Positions 8,270 through 16,200 of a stretch of DNA of 64,000 nt are shown here, one piece after another. The position numbers were made by a program, and so were the translations under genes. Origin of the DNA: Hyunsoonleella ulvae (GTDB lineage: Bacteria; Bacteroidota; Bacteroidia; Flavobacteriales; Flavobacteriaceae); NCBI RefSeq assembly GCF_016827605.1, contig NZ_JAEPJQ010000007.1, positions 62,001 through 126,000 on the forward strand, read 5' to 3'. Within the stretch, counting starts at the first letter, position 1, and each line of letters starts with the position of its first letter. The notes under the pieces were generated by a model, which was not told the DNA's origin, did no database searches, and saw nothing but the letters and a program-made list of their open reading frames with translations.

Positions 8270-9726
8270 TGGGTATTGTAGTATCACAATCGTTTAAAAA
8301 CATTGTTTCTACCTATTTAGGTTTTGCTATTGGTGGAATTAATACATTGTTTTTATATACAAACTTTATGAGCGACACCTATTATGGTTTAGTAGGTTTT
8401 GTATTGTCTGCCGCTTATGTTATGATGCCATTGGCAGCATTTGGCGTTTATAATACACTAGTGAAGTTTTACTCGCAATTTAAAACAAGAACATCATTAC
8501 ATAGTTTTTTAACGCTAATGCTATTCCTGCCGTTGTTGGTTATTGTGCCTATAGCCTTGGTGGGGTATTTAGGCTATGATGTCATTACAGGGTTTTTGTC
8601 AACTGAAAACCCTAAGTTAAAAGATTACCTGTGGCATATAGTAATAGTGGCTATTGCCTTGGCCTACTTTGAGGTGTTTTATGCTTGGGTTAAAGTACAC
8701 CTACAAACAGTTTATGGCAATTTTATGAAAGAGGTTTTCCATAGGGTAGGTGCCATGGTGTTGTTATTAGCTTTGTACTTTGAATTTATAAAGGTAAACC
8801 AGTTTATATCTGGGCTGGTAGTAGTTTATGTTTTGCGAATGTTAGCAATGATGGTATATGCTTTTAGTGTTCAGTTACCGGTTTTAACATTTAAAAAAGT
8901 GAATAACTTAAAACAGATATTACAATACTCATTGCTAATAATTGTTGCAGGTTTAATTGCTACTCAACTCCTTGATATTGACAAAGTAATGTTGGGTAAG
9001 TATATTCATGTAAAAAACATAGCTTATTATAATGTCGCTGTTTTTATAGCTACTGTAATTGCTGTTCCCCAAAGGGCCATGCATCAAATTTTATTGCCAA
9101 TGACCGCAAAGTATTTAAACGATAAAGATATAGAGAGTTTGGCAGATTTATATAAACGTAGTTCGTTAAACTTATTTGTTGTTGGTGGGCTTATCTTTTT
9201 ACTTATCGTTTTAAATATTAACCAGCTTTACTATTTAATTGCAGATGAATATCGTGTTGGTTTATATGTAGCTATTTTGATAAGCCTTTCTAAATTGTAT
9301 GACACTTTGTTGGGAAGTAATAATGCCATATTGTTTAACAGTGATTATTATAGAATAGTACTTGTGTTGGGGGTAGTAATTGTTGTGTTAATGGTTGTGT
9401 TAAATGTTATCCTAATTCCTATTTACGGGCTAAACGGTGCCGCTTTAGCAACTTTTATAGCGGTGTGCCTCTATAACACATCAAAGGTTTATTTTGTTTA
9501 CAGGGCATTTAAAATTTTACCGTTTACATCAAAAACCATTACCTCGGCTTTGGTTTTATTAGCAATAGTCCTAATGTTTTATTTTTGGGATTTCTGGTTT
9601 CATCCTGTTTTAAATATTACTTTAAAGTCCATTATCATTACTTCCATTTTTGCTTTAGTAGTTTATAAATTAAAACTTTCAGAAGATATCTCAATATTGA
9701 TAGATAAAGTATTAAAGAAGAAGTAA
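8269..9726 (+). CDS. Polysaccharide flippase (Wzx/MATE-like)
   Basis: The 485-residue protein has about 12-14 hydrophobic helices and almost no long soluble segment. The N-terminus SFKNIVSTYLGFAIGGINTL matches the oligosaccharide flippase family (PST/RfbX type). It should move undecaprenyl-linked glycans across the inner membrane. Its ATG shares one base with the stop of the glycosyltransferase, which supports a YfhO - GT - flippase operon. It is the only flippase-like gene in the window and lies about 22 kb from the main polysaccharide locus. Confidence 0.85.
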   Translation: MGIVVSQSFKNIVSTYLGFAIGGINTLFLYTNFMSDTYYGLVGFVLSAAYVMMPLAAFGVYNTLVKFYSQFKTRTSLHSFLTLMLFLPLLVIVPIALVGYLGYDVITGFLSTENPKLKDYLWHIVIVAIALAYFEVFYAWVKVHLQTVYGNFMKEVFHRVGAMVLLLALYFEFIKVNQFISGLVVVYVLRMLAMMVYAFSVQLPVLTFKKVNNLKQILQYSLLIIVAGLIATQLLDIDKVMLGKYIHVKNIAYYNVAVFIATVIAVPQRAMHQILLPMTAKYLNDKDIESLADLYKRSSLNLFVVGGLIFLLIVLNINQLYYLIADEYRVGLYVAILISLSKLYDTLLGSNNAILFNSDYYRIVLVLGVVIVVLMVVLNVILIPIYGLNGAALATFIAVCLYNTSKVYFVYRAFKILPFTSKTITSALVLLAIVLMFYFWDFWFHPVLNITLKSIIITSIFALVVYKLKLSEDISILIDKVLKKK

Positions 9727-9803
9727 AGGTAAAAGAAAACCCCACGATGTTGCTTTGAGGCATACATATCGCAGGGCTTCCCAACTAACCAACCAAAATT
9801 TAT

Positions 9804-11039
9804 TTATCTTCTTCTACGTGTAGAATTAGATGATGTATTATTGTTTCTAGAGGTACTTCGTCCTTGTGTAGCTCTAGAATTTACTTGTCCTGTGTTTCTA
9901 GCAACTCGTGAAGCAGGTTTTGTGCTTCTAGAGGATCTGGTAACAGTTTGTCCAGAGCTTCTATTTGTGCTTTTTCTATCATATATACGAGTACTATTAG
10001 CTTTTGGTTTTTTTACAACAGTAGTGGTTCTGTATCTCGTTACTTGCTGAGACGAATTCCTTTTTGGAGCTTGCCTTACAGTAGTTGTCGAGCGCTTTTT
10101 AATAACGTTTTGGTTACCATTACCGCGAGTTCTATATTGAGAATTTCTATTGTTTGTAGAGTTATCTCGTCTCATAGTACTATTGCCTCTATTTTGAATT
10201 CTAGAATTCGTTCGATTCATATCATTGTTTCTAACACTTCTATCATTGTTGTTAGCAATTCTTCTAGAGTTATTCTTTCTAATAGTATTATCCCTAGAGA
10301 TACTTCTTCTTGTGTTAGCAATGTTATTTACTTTTGTTCTATTCCTAGCGCTTCTGTTTACAGTAGCATACGTTCTGTTTCTTATTATGGTGTTACCTCT
10401 TCTACTTGCGATAGCGGTTATAGGTCTATAATTGTTTCTAAACGGTCTGTTGTAAACGTATCTCACAGGGTTATAAAAACGTCTATAAGGTCTATTGTAT
10501 ACAACACAGTAGTCTATTGCTGGAATGCTGTAAAAACTGTGCCATGGTCTAAACACATAACTACGGTTAAATCTGTTTATAAAACCAGTGTAATGTGAAA
10601 ATCTATTGAATCTGTTGTAGTGTATATACAAACCACCAATACGATTTATACGTCCAAAATTATTGTAAAATATATTTACATTACCAGCTTGAACAACACG
10701 GCCATAAAAATCATAAAATATGGGTGTGTTTTCAATTTGAATAATAGCACCAAACTCATCATATTGTACATAAGCATTATAATTAAAACCAGAATTAAAC
10801 GTGATGTTTGCATTTCTATTCCCAATAGAGATAGCTAAATCTGGCTGATATCTTAAAATGTTAAAATCAAACTGTCCATCAGGGAATACAGAAAACTCAA
10901 TACCATTCTCAACAAATATGAAAGAGTTGCCATAACCTCTGTAAAATGTTGATACAGTATTGTTGTCTAAATTGGTTGTAGCGGTTGCAGAAAACCCTCC
11001 TAGGATTATAGCTGCAAAAAATAAGATAAACTTTTTCAT
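9804..11039 (-). CDS. Exported protein with an Asn/Arg/Ser-rich basic tail
   Basis: The 411-residue product has a signal peptide (KKFILFFAAIILGGFSATA, cleaved near residue 21). Residues about 30-160 form a beta-rich domain with repeated short strands (QFDFNILRYQ, NITFNSGFNYNAYV). From about 165 it becomes aromatic/arginine-rich, and from about 205 to the end it is a low-complexity run of N, R, S and T ending RSTSRNNNTSSNSTRRRR. I do not recognise a characterised family. The tail is strongly basic and could bind polyanions such as LPS, DNA or acidic polysaccharide; that is inference. The gene is monocistronic and divergent from the DUF3667 gene. Confidence 0.7.
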   Translation of the reverse strand: MKKFILFFAAIILGGFSATATTNLDNNTVSTFYRGYGNSFIFVENGIEFSVFPDGQFDFNILRYQPDLAISIGNRNANITFNSGFNYNAYVQYDEFGAIIQIENTPIFYDFYGRVVQAGNVNIFYNNFGRINRIGGLYIHYNRFNRFSHYTGFINRFNRSYVFRPWHSFYSIPAIDYCVVYNRPYRRFYNPVRYVYNRPFRNNYRPITAIASRRGNTIIRNRTYATVNRSARNRTKVNNIANTRRSISRDNTIRKNNSRRIANNNDRSVRNNDMNRTNSRIQNRGNSTMRRDNSTNNRNSQYRTRGNGNQNVIKKRSTTTVRQAPKRNSSQQVTRYRTTTVVKKPKANSTRIYDRKSTNRSSGQTVTRSSRSTKPASRVARNTGQVNSRATQGRSTSRNNNTSSNSTRRRR

Positions 11040-11120
11040 AATTGTTAAATTTTATGGGTTCGATAAGATATTTACAAACAGCGTGCCAAAAACTTAAATA
11101 TTTGGTTATCAGTATAGGTG

Positions 11121-11153
11121 TTTGCTTTTACTCCTATTTTTTTCTTAATTTTA
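11121..11153 (+). promoter_or_regulatory. Putative promoter of the DUF3667 gene
   Basis: TTTG at 11121-11124 and TAATTTTA at 11146-11153 (one mismatch to TAnnTTTG) are 21 bases apart. Transcription would start about 8 bases before the ATG. Confidence 0.4.
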
Positions 11154-11168
11154 TAAAGCAAAAAAATT

Positions 11169-12269
11169 ATGGCAAAGTCTTTAGAAACCTGTAAAAACTG
11201 TAATCAAAAATTCAGCAGCGCATTTAATTTTTGTCCGTATTGTGGGCAACAAGCTAAAGACGATTTAACAGTAAAGGTATTGTTCTACAATACCATAAGT
11301 AATTATTTTTCTTTTGATGCTCGTTTTTTTAAAAGCTTCTTTCCTTTATTGTTAAAACCAGGATTTATAGCCAGAGAGTTTGTAAGAGGAAAGCGTTTAA
11401 GGTACTTACACCCAGCGCAAATGTATTTGTTTATAGCCGTTGTGTTTTTCTTTTTGTTTTCTTTTATACAACGTAGCCAGGTTAAGGGGTTAGATGAAAG
11501 ACTGGCAAAAACACTTAAGCAAGGTAATACCGTTGAAAGTGTTATAGATCAAAGTACAATTGACTCCATTAATCAAGAACTTAAAGAACAAAAACATATT
11601 AAAGATTCGGTAGTAGCTAGCGCCATTAAACGCACATTGCAAAATAATAAGTTTGTTCCAGACATATCGAATGTACAGATCGACTCAATAGTTAAAGCTG
11701 AAAGAATGGATGCAGATGATATAATGTCTTTCGATTTTAACACCAAAAGAGTAGATTCCCTTATACAGCTTAAAGTTGCAGATAGTATAGTTTATAAGGC
11801 GATGGGTATGGGTAATGATCCAGGGTATTGGGAAAAGCGTATGTATGCACAAGCGTTAAAATTCTATAAATCTAGAAAAGGTGGAAGCATACTCCAGGCG
11901 TTTTATGATGCTATTCCTTTCGCTATGTTTTTCTTATTGCCAATTTTTGCACTGATATTAAGGGTTTTGCATTCTAAAAGAGGTACGTATGCGCATCATC
12001 TTGTATTCAGCTTTTATTATTTCTCTTTCCTTTTTACCGTATTTAGTGTTGTTCTAGCGGTAAATTTTTTAATAGATATCCCTAATTGGGTTGATTTTTT
12101 AATTATAATGTCAACATTTATCTACCTGATAATAGCCTTAAAGAGATTTTATGTGCAAGGGTGGTTTAAAAGTATATTAAAGGCAGGTCTTGGTTCTTTT
12201 GTTTTCCTGTCTGTTGTGACGCCTTTAACCTTTTTTATATTAAGTGTTTTTGCTTTTTTATTTTACTAA
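11169..12269 (+). CDS. DUF3667 zinc-ribbon membrane protein
   Basis: The 366-residue product begins with a zinc ribbon: Cys8, Cys11, Cys22 and Cys25 (CKNC and CPYCG). A conserved stretch FVRGKRLRYLHPAQMYLF (about 75-92) leads into the first membrane helix, a hallmark of the DUF3667 family. A polar alpha-helical domain (about 105-240) separates this from three or four C-terminal helices. The function is unknown; the fold suggests a membrane protein with a cytoplasmic metal-binding head. Confidence 0.85.
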   Translation: MAKSLETCKNCNQKFSSAFNFCPYCGQQAKDDLTVKVLFYNTISNYFSFDARFFKSFFPLLLKPGFIAREFVRGKRLRYLHPAQMYLFIAVVFFFLFSFIQRSQVKGLDERLAKTLKQGNTVESVIDQSTIDSINQELKEQKHIKDSVVASAIKRTLQNNKFVPDISNVQIDSIVKAERMDADDIMSFDFNTKRVDSLIQLKVADSIVYKAMGMGNDPGYWEKRMYAQALKFYKSRKGGSILQAFYDAIPFAMFFLLPIFALILRVLHSKRGTYAHHLVFSFYYFSFLFTVFSVVLAVNFLIDIPNWVDFLIIMSTFIYLIIALKRFYVQGWFKSILKAGLGSFVFLSVVTPLTFFILSVFAFLFY

Positions 12270-12293
12270 AAAAAATCAAAAAAACTTAACTAA

Positions 12294-12324
12294 TTGGTTT
12301 TTAGGTAATTATTTATTAAGTTTA
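12294..12324 (+). promoter_or_regulatory. Putative promoter of the beta-barrel lipoprotein gene
   Basis: TTG at 12294-12296 and TAAGTTTA at 12317-12324 (last base off consensus) have a 20-base spacer. The predicted start is about 20 bases before the ATG. Confidence 0.35.
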
Positions 12325-12349
12325 GCATAGCTAATCAACAATTTTAATC

Positions 12350-12925
12350 ATGAAAAAATCAATTTCCCTCGTGGCAATTTTATTAATTGCTATTAGTCTT
12401 ACTTCTTGTAGAATACATTTCGATGCAGGTTATTCTAGTGCTGCAGATAGGTTTAGTATTGAAAGTGGTAATTCAGTTCCCTCCTCATCTGAGCTTGAAC
12501 AAAAATCCAACACAGAAAGTAAAGCTTCAACATTATTAAGCAACACAACAACTACTACTAAGTCTGGTTTTTACATTGGTGTAGCTGCCGCTGACATTGA
12601 ATTGTCTGATACTTTTAAGTTTCAGCCAGAAGCCAGATTTATTATTGTGGAGGATTTAAATCAAATTAATGTACCATTATTAATAAAATATAATGTAGCA
12701 GAAAAAGTCAATGCTTACGCAGGACCTAGTTTGGGTTATTTGCTAGATGCACCAAATGGTTTGAAATCAGTAAATTTTGGCGCAAATATAGGGGCGTCTT
12801 ATGATTTAACCGATAAGTTTTTCCTAAATGTAAGGTACGATTTGGGTTTATCTGATTTGTCAGAAAGCTCATTTAGTAAGGTTAAATTAAGTAATTTACT
12901 AATTGGGGTAGGCTACAAATTATAA
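12350..12925 (+). CDS. Porin-like outer-membrane beta-barrel protein with lipoprotein-type signal
   Basis: The 191-residue product has a signal peptide ending ISLTSC (Cys20), which looks like a lipobox. A Ser/Thr-rich linker follows (about 35-70). The rest is a small eight-strand-like barrel (SGFYIGVAAADIEL ... VKLSNLLIGVGYKL), ending in a leucine as outer-membrane strands often do. This is the OmpW/outer-membrane beta-barrel domain type. A lipid anchor on a barrel is unusual, so the Cys could instead be coincidental. It is monocistronic with its own terminator. Confidence 0.7.
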   Translation: MKKSISLVAILLIAISLTSCRIHFDAGYSSAADRFSIESGNSVPSSSELEQKSNTESKASTLLSNTTTTTKSGFYIGVAAADIELSDTFKFQPEARFIIVEDLNQINVPLLIKYNVAEKVNAYAGPSLGYLLDAPNGLKSVNFGANIGASYDLTDKFFLNVRYDLGLSDLSESSFSKVKLSNLLIGVGYKL

Positions 12926-12945
12926 CCCAAAATACGTTAAGGAAT

Positions 12946-12987
12946 AAAAAAGGGAAGTAGTGGCACTAGATACTTCCCTTTTTTATT
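12946..12987 (+). terminator. Strong terminator after the beta-barrel gene
   Basis: AAAAAGGGAAGTA (12947-12959) pairs with TACTTCCCTTTTT (12971-12983) around an 11-base loop and is followed by more T. It isolates the large downstream NTPase gene from read-through. Confidence 0.85.
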
Positions 12988-13217
12988 ATTCAATATATCT
13001 ATTTGTTAATCTTTTTTTCCAAACATATAGTACAATACTTTTATACTTTTTGAAATTATTTAATTATCAGATAATCTGTGCTTTTGCTAATTATAGGAAT
13101 ATAGTAAATCGATTTATAATTAAATTACATGTTAGCTTCTAAAAATGTAATTTATAGATTTTTTTTATGATGAAAACACACTTTTCTTACTTTGATGACT
13201 GATAATTATTTTTTTAA

Positions 13218-16200
13218 ATGGAAAAAAATACTGAAACTCTTCGAGATGCCCTAAACAAAAATTCATTTAAAATAAAACCAATTCTTTTAGAGTTAAAGAA
13301 TTACAATTTTTTTCATTCTGTTCAGAATGAGGATAGAGATGACATCAATAACAGGTTTTTGGGGAGAAAAGCTATTATTGATCGTTTAAGGAGTTTTATC
13401 CATGAGACAAATAAAAATACGGGCACATATTTAGTTAGTGGGTTTAGAGGGATGGGGAAAACGTCTGTGGTAAACAAAGCTATTACTTCACTTAATCCAA
13501 AATCAAAGTTTTCTAGATTTTTTCTGCTTATTATCTCTTTATTGCCTCTTATAATATTTTTAGAGCCAGTTTTAGCTATTTACAAATATTTTTCGTCCAG
13601 TCTCATTAGTACTAAGTGGCTTGCTGATTTATGGGAAAACAATAGTATTGAAGACTTTTTTGTGTTGTTGTATAATGAATTTCCATCAACATATATATTG
13701 ATGGTTAGTTTTTTACTCTTTTTGAGTATAATTTACTATTTCGGACACAGATCTCCAAGACGATTTCATCACAAAATGTGGGTAAAAAAAATTGGGGCAA
13801 AATTTTTAAGAGGATTTGAAGCTCTTTTTAATCCCAGGTTTTACCGACATAAGTATGTATTTCATAGGATAGCTAGATTGTGTGTCATTTATATAATTGT
13901 TGTCTTATTTTTTGTTTTGTACTACTCTTTTTATTTAGACAGGCATTGCACTGGTATAAGCTATTTCGAATTTTTTTGGTTTTTAGTGCATATTGTGATT
14001 ATCTGGTACTTTTTGATTGATCTTTATGTTGAATCGATAAAGTATGCTAAGGGTAAAAAGTATAAAAGTGTTATAAGAAAGTATTGGTGTGTTATTGTAA
14101 CGAAAATAATTTCAGCTACCTTATTGATAGCTGCTCTCTATGGTATTTTATACCTCCATTATCATGATACTGTTGTATACAGTATTTGGTTTAAGCTTGT
14201 TATAGTCTTCCTATATTTTGTTATCAAAGGCGTGTTGAAAATGTTAAATTCTGAGGCTAAAAGTAAAAACTACAATGTTTCACTTAATAGAGTTATTAAC
14301 TTATTAGATTTTCAACATTACATTACAGTTAAGATTAATTTAGGTAAAGATAACCTTACTGAAAAAGATGTTTTAAAATATATAACTAATGAGCTTTACA
14401 GGGAATACCGAAAATGGTATTATAATTTTAAAAGTTTTAAACGATTATTGAATGTTTTTGTTTTATTTCTAATTTTTTATTTATCAAGTACAATAATATA
14501 CCGTACTTTTTTGAGTAATGAGTTTACTAATTTTAGCATTGATGAATATAAAATCACTTACTTTTTTCCTAGTCAGGCACTATTGAAGAACGAAAATAAA
14601 TTATGGAATTCAGACATCAAATTTTTATTTGAAAACGAAACCAGAAATTCCACAATAAAAGGATATAACAAGGATATTGATTCTTTTATTGGAGGTAATG
14701 GTAATATTGGTTATGAGAGATTAAGAGTAAGTAAAAGTATATTATCAGAGACAATAGAAATAACAAACAGAAATGATTCATTACGAAAACAAGAAATAGA
14801 GCATCAATCAGTATTAAATAAAACACTGGTGTATTTTGGTATGTTCTGTAATCAATTAGATTACATGACTTTTAAATTGTGGTATAAAATTAGATATACT
14901 CTATTGGGTGAGAGAGCTAGTAGACCAATACTAAATAAAACAGTAGAAGATAATAAATTACTGAGTTTGTCGAAATTGTATCCAAAAATTCCTGTGCTTT
15001 CTGTTTTCTTTTTTATGTTAGCATTATTTGTTTTCTATAGGCTGATACCTAGCCGTTTTCGTATAATTAAAAATCATTACTATTCATTAAAAGAGTTAAA
15101 GAGGCTTAAAACTGAAATTGATGCATCTATAGTTGTTGAACAAGGAGGTAGTGCGAATGGAGTAAAAAACAGCTTTCTTAACTATCTTAAAAGATCGAGT
15201 TATGCGCCATTAGAATCAAAAGATATTACTCAGAGACTCATACATATTTTAGATGATACTTCAAACATTTTATCCATTTTCACAAAAGTAAGGTTTATTG
15301 TGGTTTTTGATGAATTAGATAAAATTAACAGTAATCATAATACAGCAATAACAAATTTAGAGGATGAATTTGATGTAGAGAATAACGAGGTTAGATATCA
15401 GGCACGACGAAAAGAACGTATAGGTAGAATACTATCTAGTATGAAACATTTTTTGAATTCTGCCCATGCTAAGTTCATTTTTATTGCTGGGCGGGAAATG
15501 TATGATGCAGCTTTGGCGGGTATATCAGATAGAGAATCTAGTTTGGATAGTATATTTAATGATAATAAAATCTATGTAAACAGTTTTTATACGGAAGGAG
15601 AGGATAATAATTTAGCGGATATTTCAAGTATTACTGAACAGTATTTATGTCAATTTTTAATACCTGATTATTATTTAGCAACAGGATCAAAACACACACC
15701 ATCTATCAAGATGTATAATACCTACCTGCAAGCTAAATCTAAAGCATTGGGATTGGAGAAGGAGGAAATAGTAAAAATTATAACAACTTTAAAAGATTTT
15801 GTTGTTTATTTAACCTATAGAAGTAATGGTGCTCCAAGAAAACTATCCAGCTTAATAGAGCAATATGTATTACCGGTATCACCATCTGAATTATCTGATT
15901 CAGAGGCTGACAGAAACATTATTGTTGGATCTAATGATGAAAATTTATTTTTAAAAATAGGGTTTTACGATCAGTATAAATTTAACCTAATCTCATATTT
16001 AACTTCTCCAATATTTCTTGGTTTAGGAAATTATATTCATGAATATAGTGATAAGCTTTTGGTGTCTATTAGTTATATGTTGGACCATATATTTAAGCAT
16101 CATAAGTTTGGGTTGTCTTACAGGAATTTATCGTTAACTCCCGAAATTGTAGATATCAATAAAGAGCCACAGTTTAGGGAATTTCTTGATAAGCTTATTG

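Noticed and set aside
9948-10598. 216-residue open frame on the plus strand
   Set aside because: It lies opposite the Asn/Arg/Ser-rich gene and its Ile/Ser/Val-rich product is what the complement of AAY/AGR codons gives. There is no promoter or start context.
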